A stretch of DNA of 64,000 nt from Centaurea solstitialis (GCA_030169165.1 CM058041.1:59738360-59802359); one strand, 5' to 3'; numbered from the stretch's first letter, positions 1 to 13,400 are shown. Notes: generated from the letters alone by a model not told the origin. Translations and numbers: made by a program.

Positions 1-1
1 C

Positions 2-2337
2 CAAGCTAGTATTACATGTTATAAGTGTGGAAAGACAGGACATATTGCTAAAGGTTGTACTACTAAAATGTCAAAAGTGGAACTGCTGAGGAAGAAGTTG
101 GAACTAGCAGAGAAACAAGAACAAGGATTGGTTTTGATGGCTGACGATGAAGAATGGCTGGATTACTCTGACAATGATGATCAAGCACAGATGTGTTTTA
201 TGGGCTTGATGGAGGAAGAATCAGAATCTGATGAAGACATAGAGAGTGATGGAGAAACTTCAACGGTACGCTCTGTCTCTCTTGATGATCATAATAGAAA
301 AATGCTTGAGGTGACAACTTTAATTCATAACAAGAATAAAGAACTCGAACTTGTCATTTTAAAACAAACTAACGAAATTACTGATTTGTTGCAACAAAAA
401 GAACAATTAAGTTCGCAATGTGCACAATTGCAACAATCAGTGAATGAGTTTGAGTCAATTCGAGCTGAACATAAGTCACAAAAGCTGGAAATTGATTTTT
501 TAACCGTCAGCTTGAGTGTGGAAAAAGAAAATGTTTCTAAGCTAAATAAGATGATTTCATATCTTGATCTTAAACTTCATAAGATAGGTCAAACTGAGCA
601 TACAATTTTCTTGAATAAATAAGTTGAGTTTAGAGATTATTACTCCAAAGAAGGTCTTGGATACACAAATCCAAATTATTTGAAAAAGACCCTTGGAGTT
701 AAAAATCCAAATCATTTGCAAAAAGCTCTTAAAGAAAAAGCAGCATTTTATGACCTTACAAGCATGTTAATGAGTAAAAGGTTTCCTTCATTAAAAGGTT
801 TTCAAATGAAGGAAGAATTTTCAGAGATGCAACATATGAAACTACATGATCCTCTGTATCATGATTCTAAATATCATAGGGTCAAGTTTATATATAATGA
901 TGATACTCTGAAGATTAAATCCAATTCACTCAAGGATGAACCGGTATATTTTGTATACCCAGAATCTTCAAGCAATATTGCAAAACCATACATATCAACC
1001 AAGGCTTTAGAAAGTAAAGTTTTGGATCTTGAGAAACAAGTTGAAGATTTGAAAATTCAGAACTCAAATCTTTTAACCAAGTCAAAGAATTTTCTTCATT
1101 GGAATACTACTGATGTTGATTCTGAACCAATTTCACTGGTGTCTGAAATCCTAAATGATTTAATTTGTAATGTGTCAACATCAGTAGAAACCAGAAATTC
1201 TTCTCAAGATAATTCTGATTTAAATAAAAATTTGAAAGAGGGTGTTGATGATGAGCAAGAAAAAGTTGTTCTTGTTGTTAATAATAAAGGTTATTTTGAA
1301 TACAAAGAACCTTCAGCAATGTCAACTGATGATGTTGAAGTTCCTTATGTTTTTGATTCTCTTAATTCAAAACAACCCATAATTGATGAAATATCTTCTG
1401 CTCCATCATCTTCAACAACACCTACAAATGGTTTATCTTCAATTGGTTTATCAAAAAGTGGTAGTGAATTGGGTGAATCTTCACAGGAATCAAAGAAGTC
1501 ATCTCTGAAAAATTCTAAACCCTTATATTCATCAACAAGATCAAAAGTTTGTCATTTTCATGATGAAATCTCTTATTTAGAAAAGAAACATGAAAAGTAA
1601 AAACAAAGTTTTCAAAACACACTTCAAATTTTTGGAACAGCAAATGTGTAACCTTAACAAAGAACTATGATAGACTGGTTGAAAGACTGTCTATATATGA
1701 AGAAGGTCATCACTATGCTGGGAAAAACCAAAAGATTGCTCATACTCCAGTCACTCATGCATACATCAACACGGTTCAGTTCACTCAGGGAGTAAAATCT
1801 ATGTTACGGAAATTTTAGCATCACATTGATTTGAAAAAGCAAAATTCGAACATGGTGTTTCCTGAGGAAACTGAGCAATCCATTTCACCTGTTCAAACTA
1901 AGTTGAAAGCATTTGATATCTGTGCTAATCCATCTACAGGGAGTTCCAACAGTGTGAGCCTTGAGAAGCCAAGAAAGAAGAAGTCAACGAAGAGAAATGT
2001 TAAGAAATTAGATTTTAGTATGAAATCTGCAAATAGCAAGTTTAGTGTGGGAAACAAACTGAATTCTAAAAATAATGTACCTTCCAAATTCAATTCTATG
2101 AATAAAAGGTCTACATCTGTTTCTTCAGTTTCTCATGCTTCAAGTTCCTCACAGAATATACATCATACTAAATCTAATTTCTCTACTACTCTTCGTTCTT
2201 CCTTTCCTAGATATGTTCCATATCATGTTTTTAATATACTTAGAGGAACAAAGTATTACTGGGATTCAATATCTTGTACTGTTAAAAGTATTACACGGAG
2301 TGGACCCATTTTAAAATGGGTTCCTAAATCCATCTGA
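2..2337 (+). pseudogene. Copia gag, C-terminal part with zinc knuckle and coiled-coil linker, broken
   Basis: The reading frame is open from the left edge. A CCHC zinc knuckle (C-x2-C-x4-H-x4-C) is encoded at about 17-58, the nucleocapsid motif that binds element RNA. An acidic and coiled-coil linker follows. The frame is interrupted by a TAA at 620-622, with the same frame resuming to a stop at 1598-1600. After about 1645 the homology continues in another frame to a TGA at 2335-2337, ending in a tryptophan-valine-proline-lysine motif typical of the gag-protease junction in these elements. The first half of gag is outside the window. It cannot make a full-length product as it stands. Confidence 0.8.
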
Positions 2338-5300
2338 TTTCCTCATTGCAGGCCAGTCATAAATGGTACCTTGATTATGGGTGTTCCAAACATATGACTG
2401 GGAGGAAACAGCTTCTGACTAATTACAGAGAAGAATATGGAGGCTCAGTCAAATTTGGCAATAATGAACTGTCACCAGTTGTGGGTCATGGAGATATAGT
2501 GTGTAAGGATATTACAATCAATAATGTAGCACATGTCGAAGGTTTGAATCATAACCTATTCAGTATTGGCAAATTCTGTGATAAAGATTTAGAGGTAAAT
2601 TTTAATAAATGTCGATGTGCTGTCAGAACTGAATGGGGTAGAGAATTATTAGTTGGCACTCGAAAAACTAATCTCTATACGATCAAACTTCGACATATGC
2701 TTGCAAAGAAATCTCAGTGTCTCATCACAAAGAAGTCATCTCATCAATCTTTACTCTGGCATCGTCGACTTTCTCATTTGAATTACAGATATCTTGACAG
2801 ATTGGTAAAAGAAAGGTTAGTATCTGGCATTCCAATGATCAAGTTTGAACCCGATCAAATGTGCCCAGGTTGTGCTCAAGGAAAAATGAAAAGAGCATCT
2901 CATCCCCCAAAACCTGAACAAGGGTCCAAATCTCCGTTGAGTTTAATTCATATGGATCTGTGTGGTCCGATGAAAACTGTCAGTCTAGCAGGTAGAAAAT
3001 ATGTTTTAGTCATCGTTGATGATTATTCACGATATACTTGGACAAGGTTTTTGAAAACAAAAGATGAAACATCAAACTTAATAATAAATTTCATCAAAGC
3101 TGTTCAAGTACAACTTAAACTACCTGTTCAGACTGTCAGGTCAGATAATGGGACGGAGTTCAAAAATCAAGTGTTAAAAGGTTTTTACAATTCATTAGGA
3201 ATTACTCAAACTTTTTCTGCAGCACGAACTCCTGAACAAAATGGTGTAGTTGAGCGTCGTAATCGTACGTTAGTTGAAGCAGCTCGGTCTATGTTGGCTC
3301 AAAGTCAATTACCTCAGTACCTATGGGCTGAAGCTGTGAATACTGCGTGTTATACACAAAATAGGTCTATTATTCATCGAAGATTTGGAAAAACACCCTA
3401 TCATGTTTTGTTTGGCAGAATTCCAAATATTGATTATTTTAAAGTGTTTGGGTGTCCTTGTTTTGTTCTTAATGAAACTGAGAATCGGGGAAAGTTTGGA
3501 CCTAAGTCTGATGAGATGATTTTTGTGGGATATTCAGATTGTTCAGTTGCTTATCGGGTTTTTAACAAAAGGTCGAGAGTGGTGTATGAAAGTGTAAATG
3601 TTAGATTTGACCCTTTTGTTGAGTTGTCTTCAAATATATCTTCAAATGCAGATACTGTGTCTAATAATGTTGTGTTTACAGATGCATCCTCATCCACAAC
3701 TAGCTCCATTGATCCTCCAGCTACATCAAATGAGTTAGACAGTTTGTTTGAATATTTTTATGATGACTTGTACGGTACTAATCAAACATCTTCGTCTAAT
3801 GCAGGTATCTCATCTACTCCTTCGAGTTCGACTACTCCCTCATCTGAAGTTTCTCCCACATCATCTTTACCATGTCCAGATATTCCTAGTCCTGTCTCTT
3901 CACCTTCATCATCTCCCATAGTTATGGATACTCTTCATCCAGATATTACAGTAGATTCCCATGTTCAGTCGTCTTCTAATGAAGTTGGTGATAATGAATC
4001 TATTCCTGAAGGGCATGAATCTCTTACTACGCATCCTACATCAACTAACAATATCTTGGAACCATCTGCTATAAATGATCAAACACCTTTACCACATATT
4101 GCCAAATGGACAAAGGATCATTCTATTGATCTGATCATTGGTGATCCTACTTCTGGTGTTCAAACACGAGCTGCCTCAGCAAATGAGTGTAACTTCTCGG
4201 TATTTTTGAGTAACATTGAACCAACACGTGTATCTGATGCTTTACAAGACTCTGATTGGGTTACTGCTATGCAAGAGGAGCTCAATCAGTTTGAGGCATT
4301 AAAAGTGTGGCGGTTGGTCAAGTTACCTGAGTCTAAATCAGTTATTGATACGAAGTGGTTATTCAAAAATAAGAGAGATGCGAATAACATAATTGTTCGT
4401 AACAAAGCACGACTTGTGGCAAAAGGTTATCGTCAGCAGGAGGGCATTGATTACGATGAAACTTTTTCTCCTGTTGCTCGACTCGAAGCTATTCGCATGT
4501 TTTTGGCATATGCTGCATATAAAGATTTCACTGTTTTTCAAATGGATGTCAAAACAGCATTTCTCTATGGTCATTTGAAAGAAGAGGTATATGTAGCTCA
4601 ACCAGAAGGATTTGTTGATAAAGAACATCCAGATTATGTCTATGTTCTAGACAAAGCTTTGTATGGCTTAAAGCAAGCACCACGTGCTTGGTATGAGGAG
4701 TTGTCTAAACATCTACTTTCCAAAGGTTTCAAGAAAGGTTCGGTGGATTCAACATTGTTCTTGATGAAGGAAGGCGAACATATTGTGGTCATTCAGATCT
4801 ATGTTGATGATATTATCTTTGGCTCAACTAGTCGGGAGTTGTGTAAAAAGTTTGAGACTGTCATGACTGAAGAATTTAAGATGAGTATGATGGGAGAGAT
4901 CAATTTCTTTCTTGGTCTTCAAGTGCGACAATTTTCAGATGGCATTTTCATAAATCAATCTAAGTATATCTTTGATTTACTTAAGAAGTATGATATGTCT
5001 GGATGTCATTCGATAGGAACTCCAATGGCTACAGGTAATTCAATTGGCCCAGATCATGAAGGAAAGGATGTAGATTTGAGGAACTATCGAAGTATGGTTG
5101 GTTCTTTAATGTATCTCACTGCCAGCAGACCAGATATCATGTTTGCAACATGTGTTTGTGCCAGATACCAAGCCAAACCAAAGGAGTCTCATTTAGCTGC
5201 AGTTAAGCGTATTTTTCGATACTTAAAGGGGACACCGTACTATGGCATTTGGTACCCAAAAGGTCTTGGATTTGAGCTACAAGCGTATACTGATGCTGAT

Positions 5301-5744
5301 TATGGTGGCTGCAATATGGATCGAAAGAGTACATCAGGTCATTTGCAATTTTTGGGAAATAAGTTGGTTTCGTGGGCATCCAAAAAGCAACAGTGTGTTT
5401 CTACCTCCACGGTGGAATCTGAATATGTTGCTGCAGTGAGTTGTTGTTCGCAAGTACTTTGGATGCAGTGGCAACTTCGTGATTATGGTCTTGAATACAA
5501 AAAGATTCCCATCTATTGTGACTCTAAGAGTGCAATAGCCATCTCAGCTAATCCGGTTCAACACTCAAAAACCAAACACATTGATATCAGGTATCACTTC
5601 TTAAAGGACAATGTGGAAAAAGAAAATAGAGTTGTATTTTGTTAATACTGAATATCAACTTGCAGATTTGTTTACTAAGGCTTTAGATGAGAAACGATTT
5701 AAATTTCTCATCTCTAGACTTGGTATGATTGATAAAAAGATTTA
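2328..5744 (+). pseudogene. Copia pol: protease, integrase, reverse transcriptase, RNase H
   Basis: The main open frame is 2346-5645, about 1,099 residues. The protease segment keeps the tryptophan-tyrosine-leucine context, but its catalytic D-S/T-G triplet reads D-Y-G (residues 10-12). A gag-pre-integrase HHCC zinc region lies near residues 135-185, with the integrase core after it (DDYSRYTW, SDNGTEF, then a PEQNGVVERRNRT block). The RT has the FQMDVKTAFL motif and YVDD (about residue 817). The RNase H has AYTDADYGG and an ESEYVA motif. Near 5630 a frameshift moves the last 30-odd residues (ADLFTKAL motif) to another frame, ending at 5744. The altered protease triad and the frameshift make this copy non-functional. 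Confidence 0.9.
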
Positions 5745-6047
5745 ACAGTCTTCTGATCTGTATTTCACTATATACATAGCAGGATAATGAAATACTGAGT
5801 TTAGTATGGTCATTGCACTTCTATGTATATATTGAAATATAGTTTATTTGTTACTGTTATTTTTTATGTCTCAAGTTGCTTGTTTTTTGGTATCTTGTTG
5901 TTTTTTCTTTGTTTTGTTACTAATGTGTTTGTCTTCTGAGTATATGGTTTTATTAAGGGGGAGCTTATCTGGTTCAGGTGAGTACATTCGTTATGGTTTT
6001 GCTTTGTACAGGTAAACTCAGGTATGCATAGTTTCAGGGGGAGTATC
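5745..6047 (+). other. Copia post-pol non-coding segment with polypurine-like motifs
   Basis: This AT-rich stretch follows pol and has no ORF. Two polypurine-like motifs occur, AAGGGGGAGCTT near 5955 and CAGGGGGAGTAT near 6036. A third, TAGGGGGAGTAA, lies at about 24292 beyond the inserted element. None is followed by an LTR of this element. The PPT that abuts the LTR is at 47343-47354, so these are candidate internal polypurine tracts or relics of an older 3' end. The last five bases, GTATC, are the candidate left target duplication of the insertion at 6048. Confidence 0.6.
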
Positions 6048-6891
6048 TGTTGGGTTTTTGTGGGTATCCTCGGATCAAACTGACTCGAGGATTAACTCAG
6101 ATCTTACGAACCTCGCTGGTTTGATAAATCTCATAGGTTAATCAAACTGATAAAACCTACGCGATCAGAAACACGCTGTTTCCGATCTAATCATGCGGAA
6201 GCGATAAAAGCTAAAAACCCTTTTATTAGCCTAATGATCTTTAATCGTTTCTAGTTTTAATCCTAATAGTTAAGATTAGATCAATTTTACCTGAATTGCT
6301 CGAGAATAGTCCACCGGTGATCGACCAACGAACGTTCTTCTAGTTGAACTATATGAAACCCGAACAACAAAAACTGGAATCCGACTGGGGGGGGGTTCGG
6401 CGCCGGTTTGGAGAGAGAGAGGAGAAGGGAAACTGAAACTGATTTTCTTAGCTGAAAAGCTTAGCTTCTTCCTTAACCCATAAGCCTTATTTATATGGAG
6501 GAAAAATACAGTTTGTATGAGATTCAGTTTCCTTTTATAATTATCTCTAATCCTTTTTCCTTTTTAAATAACTGGAAAAGAATTTGCATATGATAATTAT
6601 AATTATATATATTTATCTAATATATATAAAAACTTATTAATTAACTATTATATATTTATTTATCTAATAAATATATAATATCCTAATTAATTAATAACCC
6701 TCCAACTTTGGTAATTCTGACTGTAATTACCCAATTGATTTATATTACACTATTATAAATCCTAACTCTCCATTTCTGGGTTTCATCTAACTTGTTCGAC
6801 TTATAGGTCCTCACAGGTGTGACCCTCAAGTGTCTTGTAACATTGGATGTGTAATCACTTGGTTTGTCAACTTTGCACATAATTCCTAACA
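6048..6891 (-). repeat. 3' LTR of the gag-only copia element
   Basis: It matches 23427-24271 over its full length. The ends TGTTGGG and CCTAACA form a short inverted repeat. On the minus strand a TATA-like TATAAATA lies at about 6490-6497. The internal polypurine region is reduced to GTGGGAGTC at 6892-6900, because the Tat element begins immediately after it. Confidence 0.9.
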
Positions 6892-6900
6892 GACTCCCAC

Positions 6901-7381
6901 TTCTCTAAAACTAAGACGATCTAAACTCCTATGCAATCTGTCGAAACGTAGCAAGTCGAAGTTCCTAGGATTTTTCTCAGCTCTAACTTTCAAACGCATG
7001 AACTGAAATTGAAACAAGGGGTAGAAAGATACCTTATAGGCGGATTGAATCTAAATCTTCTCAAAGATTAAGAGAATTCGGTTGAAGAGAGATTCGAGTT
7101 TGAAATTGGAAAAGATTTAGAGATAATTATGGAAAAAATCTTATCTTTATATGAAATTAAACTCCTTCCCAAGAAATTGAGGTCGAATCGAACATCGACA
7201 CCTGTCCCTTATAACCGTTGCATTGACAGCTTGCACTTAACCAGGTTATGACGCCGTTAACGTGAAAAACGGTTCAGATTCGATAGATTGATCATGATAA
7301 AATCGATGTGCTAACGATTTGATTTTGCAGATATAAGATTCAGAAAATCTATAATTTATTTTCAAAATCTTGGGGGCAAAC
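6901..7381 (+). repeat. Duplicated 3' internal fragment (antisense-ORF start plus PPT) of the Tat element
   Basis: The sequence matches 16275-16755 without a difference that I could find. It contains the first part of the antisense ORF (opposite strand) and ends with the polypurine tract CTTGGGGGCAAAC, which normally precedes a 3' LTR. Here it precedes the 5' LTR. Confidence 0.9.
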
Positions 7382-8144
7382 TGTTTAGGTGAAATTTTAT
7401 CATCGAACGATCGAACGAATAGAATCGTAAGATATCTTCCAGGATGATATTCCTGTATTAAGATAAGGTCCTGAAGTAAAGATATGACTACCTACCATCA
7501 AGGATAAGTGATCATCGAAATTAAGCAGAAGAAGATCGTAAGATATCATCATATGATCGTACGATTAACCTAACGATATACATGTTTGAGTTTATTCTTA
7601 TTGCAGGCATGCTCATCTAAGATAAGCTCGAAGTATAGTCATCGTCTATCAATCCCGATATGACCGTTTGAACCAGATATGCTCACCATTAAAAAGCCCG
7701 GACGTTACGATCGTGAAACACTCTTCAGTTATAGCCGTTGCATTTATTGCTCAATTATGATCAAACGGTTACAAGCTCAACAACTATAAAAAGAGACTCA
7801 AGACTGCACACAAAGGACAACTAAGGAAAAAAGGAGATATAGCAATTACAATATTATTCTCTGTATTTACATTCGATAGCATTCATTTCCTTATTGTAAT
7901 CGTACGATACAACTGTAACATCGAGGATATCACCCCTTATTGGTGATCAATAGTGCAACGTCGACTATCCTATTTAGTCGGCCGCAGGTTTTTTCCTCGA
8001 TTCAGAGGTTTTTCCTGCGTCATCAATCTTTTTGTCAATATACTTTTATTTATCGCACGTTTTATCGAACGAGAATTCTTTCTTTTGACGATTTTGCCTC
8101 ACGACATCTTACGATAATGATTTAAGTAAATTTTTACACAAACA
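7382..8144 (+). repeat. Tat element 5' LTR
   Basis: It begins TGTTTAGG and ends ACAAACA, and is paired with 16756-17518. A TATA box (CTATAAAAAG) lies at about 7784-7793, so transcription would start shortly after 7810. Three bases (GTT) separate it from the primer-binding site. Confidence 0.92.
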
Positions 8145-8147
8145 GTT

Positions 8148-8165
8148 TGGCGCCCACCGTGGGGC
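8148..8165 (+). promoter_or_regulatory. Tat element primer-binding site, tRNA-Lys-like
   Basis: TGGCGCCCACCGTGGGGC follows the 5' LTR after three bases. It resembles the complement of a plant tRNA-Lys 3' end with about one mismatch. The tRNA identity is from memory of the family. Confidence 0.75.
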
Positions 8166-8248
8166 CCGTTTTGAGAAAATCTTGTTCGATAAGGCGTCAG
8201 CTTACTAACCTATTTCTCCGAGCTTCTTTGTGAATTGAGTACAGGAAC

Positions 8249-10459
8249 ATGGCAAGCAGTTCTCAAACAACCTTGCAGCAACAATTGGCTGCAGCACAAG
8301 AACAAATCCAATGGTTGAATGAGCAGAATTTACACATGAATGGCGAACTGTCTAGATTGAGAGCATTGAATCCGCAAACTTCTCACATCCCAGTTTCCAT
8401 TCATCAACAAAGGCCATTCTTTCCTCAAAATCCACCCCCTGTTTCTCAACCTCCATTTGTCCAACCACAAATGTCACAATCTTTCATTCCACCGCAAATA
8501 TCGCAAGTTAGCTTACCACCGCCACCTCCAGTCAACAATTCACGCCCTATCTTCCCTCCGTTACCATCAGGTCCTTACCCAGGAGCAACCACGTTTACTT
8601 ACAACCAACCTCAAACAGGGCCTCGTCCCTTTATACCTATTCCAGAACCTATATCGCACGTTCCCACCGCAGCTACCCCCATAACCCATATTCCGAACTT
8701 ATCAAACGTTTCAGGAACCTCTAGTAATCCACCACCCAATGATATCGTGGATATTCGACTAAAAATGCTAGAAGAACAAAATAAAGCAATGCTCGCATTG
8801 TTAACCAAACTTCCTGGAGCTGCTGTACCCATCGAAGTTGAACCTAAAACTGGATTCCAAGCCTCACCCTATATTGATGAGATTGCTCTCGTTGATATTC
8901 CCAAAAAATATAACATCCCAGCTTTCACACCAAAATACTCTGGAATCTCCGATCCTGTGGAACACATCGCACAATACAAGCAACTACTGTGGACAGTTCC
9001 TATTCCAACCCAGTTTCAAGAAATATGTATGTGCAAGGGCTTTGGATCAACACTTACCGGAGCTGCGTTGTAGTGGTTAATCAATTTGAAACCCAAGAGC
9101 ATTGCATCGTGGTCTGAGTTAGTAAACCAGTTTACTCGACAGTTTGCAAGCAGTCGCAAGATGGAGAAACAAACAAGCGATCTCTACTATGTCGTGCAAA
9201 AAACAGGTGAAACCATTCGTGAATATTTTAACAGGTTCAATGCAGAGATGATCGAAGTTAAGAACTGCGATGTGCGGACGGCGATCGAAGCATACAAACG
9301 TGGATTAGATACATCCTCGGAGTTATATACAGATTTAACGAAGTATCCACCAGAAAACTTCGATGATGTACGAGCTCGTACGTTGGCACACATGAGGATC
9401 GAAGATGATGCCCTTTTCCGGCGTAAACACTCGAACGATAAGAAAAATCTTGGAGCGCAGAAACATGATTTCAAACCTAAACGAGTAAACAAGATTGATA
9501 ATTCTCGACGCGATCAGAATAAACGTTCGAACCAAGGTAAAGGTAAAGTAAGATATCCAGATTTGTCAACTTACCATTTTGCAGGTACAACGAAGGACTT
9601 AGTGGATTCTCTACGGAACTTGGAAGTCAACGTACGATGGCCCAAAAAACCAGAGAGTCCTAGCAAGGATAGAGACCAAACAAAATGGTGCGACTTCCAC
9701 AGCGACCACGGACACAATACAGATGATTGTATCAGCTTGAAGAAGGAGATCGCATACCTCAAATCGAACGGACATCTTAAAAACCTTCTAGGCGATGATT
9801 CGAAAAGACCGACGTCACCCGTTCCAACGAAGGTTGTAAACTGCATTACAGGAGGATCAGAAGTGTGTGGCCTTACCTATTCTGCAGCAAAAAGGCACCC
9901 ACGAGAAGGACCTGAAGGACATCCCATCCCAAATGAATCCAGGACTGCGGAAGACAAGGAGCTCGATGCTACGAAGATATCGTTCGATATCGAAGATATG
10001 TCAGACACTCATCAGAAACACCATGATGCACTGGTTATTCAGTTGACAATTGGTAATTGTCTAACCAAGAGAGTATTAATCGACGGAGGCAGTTCAGCCA
10101 ACGTGATATTCGCAGAAACACTCAAGATCATGGGTATTGATCGGTCCAACATCGTACGACGAACAACAACGCTAATTGGATTCAACGGAGATGCCACTAG
10201 TACTCTTGGAGAAATCATACTACCAGTCTTCGCTAAAGGCATAAACAAGCAAACAAAGTTCAACGTCATCGATTGTCCTTCCGCTTACAATGCCATACTT
10301 GGAAGACCTTGGATTCACGATATGAAGGCTGTACCATCGACGTATCATCAGAAGATCAAGTTCCCATCTCCCTGGGGCGTGCAAGAGATAGTCAGCGAAA
10401 AGAAAATCGCAAGGGAGTGCTACAAGATTACGATGAAGGCCAAACCGCACGATATCTAG
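8249..10459 (+). pseudogene. Tat gag-protease, one in-frame nonsense codon
   Basis: The start ATG at 8249 opens a proline/glutamine-rich N-terminus with a short coiled coil. The capsid-like retrotrans_gag domain spans roughly 8880-9420 and is cut by a TAG at 9071-9073. The same frame continues to 10459. A single CCHC-like motif (WCDFHSDHGHNTDDC) is near 9690-9730. The aspartic protease active site reads D-G-G-S-S near 10081-10098, the form common in Tat elements. A second TAG at 10457-10459 separates this part from pol in the same frame, which may be a normal gag/pol boundary or a mutation. The 9071 stop removes most of gag function. Confidence 0.85.
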
Positions 10460-13400
10460 CAATTACAGAGCCAGGATGGAGTACGATCGTACGATGATCT
10501 TCAATTAGAAGAAGTCGTGTTGGATCACAAACATCCTGATCGCAAGGTCTTCGTAGGTGCAACTCTAACCCCTGATATAAAAAATAGTATAATTTCTTTT
10601 TTGCAGGAACACTCGGATTGTTTTGCGTGGTCACACGAGGATATGGTAGGAATAGATCCTAACATCATATCGCACAAGTTGAACGTGGATCCTACGTTTA
10701 AACCCGTTAAGCAAAAAAGACGCAAGTTTGCACCAGAACGCAACAAGGTCATCAACGAGGAGGTAGACAACCTACTCAAAACAGGAAAAATTCGAGAAGT
10801 AAAGTATCCAGATTGGCTCGCCAACGTGGTGGTAGTACAAAAGAAGAATGGAAAGTGGCGAGTATGCATCGACTTTACAGACCTAAACAAAGCTTGTCCA
10901 AAAGATCCCTTTCCTTTACCACATATTGATGCGATGGTCGATGCAACTGCGGGGCACGAGCTACTAACGTTCATGGATGCTTATTCCGGATATAACCAGA
11001 TCCTAATGCACAAAGACGATCAAGAGAAGACTGCGTTTATGACCGATAAGGGCATATACTGTTACAAAGTAATGCCATTTGGGCTCAAGAATGCTGGATC
11101 AACGTACCAAAGGCTCGTAAACAGGATGTTCAAAGATCACCTCGGACGTACGATGGAAGTATATATCGATGATATGCTCGTAAAATCGGAACGATCACAA
11201 GATCATATCCAGCATCTGAAGCAATCGTTCGATATATTACGAGAATACAAGATGAAACTCAACCCAACCAAGTGCTCTTTCGGAGTGCGTGCGGGAAAGT
11301 TTCTTGGATACATGGTTACACGACGAGGGATCGAGGCAAGTCCAGAACAGATCAAAGCAATCCTGGAAATTCAATCACCAAGGAATGTAAAAGAGGTACA
11401 AAAGTTGACCGGACGAGTAGCGGCCCTGAACAGGTTCATCTCACGATCATCCGATAAGTGTCACTTGTTCTACAACGTGCTTCGAAAAAACAAAGGCTTC
11501 GATTGGACAGAAGCACACGAGGAAGCACTACAAAGCTTAAAGAAATATATGTCCAATCCTCCACTGTTAACGAAACCAATCGAAGGTGAGAGCTTGCAAT
11601 TGTACCTCGCTGTAAGTAACAACGCCGTTAGTGCAGTGCTCGTACGAGAAGGTGACCAACATCAGCAACCTATCTATTACATAAGTAAGTCTTTCCTCGA
11701 TGCTGAAACAAGGTACACGTCTATGGAAAAGCTTTTACTTGGCCTCGTAACTGCAGCAAAAAAGTTAAGGCATTATTTCGAATCGCATCATATAATCGTT
11801 GTTACTAATTATCCTCTTAAGATCGTACTTCGTAAGCCTGAACTTACAGGACGATTAGCAAAGTGGAGTATTTATCTTAGCAGCTTCGATCTAACGTATC
11901 AACCAAGAACAGCGATAAAATCTCAGGCGTTAGCAGATTTCGTAGCTGAATTCAGTCCTGGGATCGAAGAACCATCGTACGATGAAATCAGTAATGTGAT
12001 GATTCATGACAACGAACCATGGACCATGCATGTTGACGGAGCTTCTAACGCACGAGGATCAAGATTGGGAGTAGTCCTGAAATCATCACATGGGGGCAAT
12101 ATGGTGTATTCGGTACGATGTGAGTTCAAAACCACCAACAACGAAGCAGAGTATGAAGCCTTGATTGCTGGATTGGATATGGCATATAACTTGGGAGCAC
12201 GATGGCTACACGTACGAAGCGATTCACTACTAGTAGTGAACCAAATCAATGGCGAATTTCAAGCAAAAGATTCAAAGATGATATCGTACCTCAAGATCGC
12301 AAAAGATAAGATCGCACGATTCGATAAGTTCTCGATAGAGCAAATCCCAAGAGATCTGAATATGCAAGCCGATGCCTTGGCTAACTTGGGATCCGCATTC
12401 AATGAACCAGCTTTAGAAAGTGTTCCGATAATACATCTTATGTCACCAACAATCGAAGAAGCTCAAGTAATCGAAGAAAACCACGATTGGTCAAATGATA
12501 TATGGAACTATCGCAAAAACGACCAGCTCCCTGAAGACAAATTAGAAGCCCGGAAAGTCAGACTTAAAAGCTCTCGATATACGATCTTCGATGATCAGCT
12601 GTATCGAAGGTCCACAACGGGTCTAATCTTACGATGCGTGGTGAATAAGCAACAAATCGATCGAATCCTTCAAGAGATGCATGATGGAGAATGTGGAAAC
12701 CATTCTGGGGGCAGAAGTCTTGCTAACAGAATCTCGAGACAAGGATATTATTGGCCTACTCTTCGAGAAGACTCGATAAGGTATGTTCAAAGGTGCGATG
12801 CTTGTCAAAGACACTCAGGTACGTCACATCTACCTTCTGAACCCCTACACTCTGTCTTAATCCCATGGCCATTCATGCGATGGGGGATGGACATCGTAGG
12901 AAAATTACCACCTGCTCCAGGTCAAAAAGTATTTTTACTTGTTCTTACTGATTATTTCTCTAAATGGATTGAAGCCGCAGCCTTCTCACAGGTTAGGGAT
13001 AAGGAAGTTATCTCCTTTATCCAAACTAACATTATTTACAGGTTTGGAGTACCATCAGAAATAACGTGCGATAATGGATCCCAATTTATAAGTGAGAGAA
13101 CTCGAAAGTTCTGCGATGAACGCGGGATAAAACTCATTACATCGACCCAAGATATCCACAATCCAACGGCTTGGCCGAATCCAGCAACAAGACCATTATT
13201 AATTCTATTCGAAAGAGGTTGAAAGCTGCAAAGGGTCGATGGGTCGAAGAGTTACCATCTGTTTTATGGGCAAATCGCACGACACCTAGAACTGCAACTG
13301 GGCAAACTCCTTTTTCCCTGGTATATGGATGTGAAGCAGTCCTTCCAATCGAATCACAAGTTCCTGTTGCTCGACATCGTACGATTGAACAAAACTCGAT

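Noticed and set aside
6043..6047. GTATC also follows the Tat 3' LTR (17519-17523), suggesting a shared target duplication
   Set aside because: The 6043 copy flanks the gag-only copia LTR, not the Tat element. The match with 17519 appears to be coincidence because the Tat left end is at 6901.
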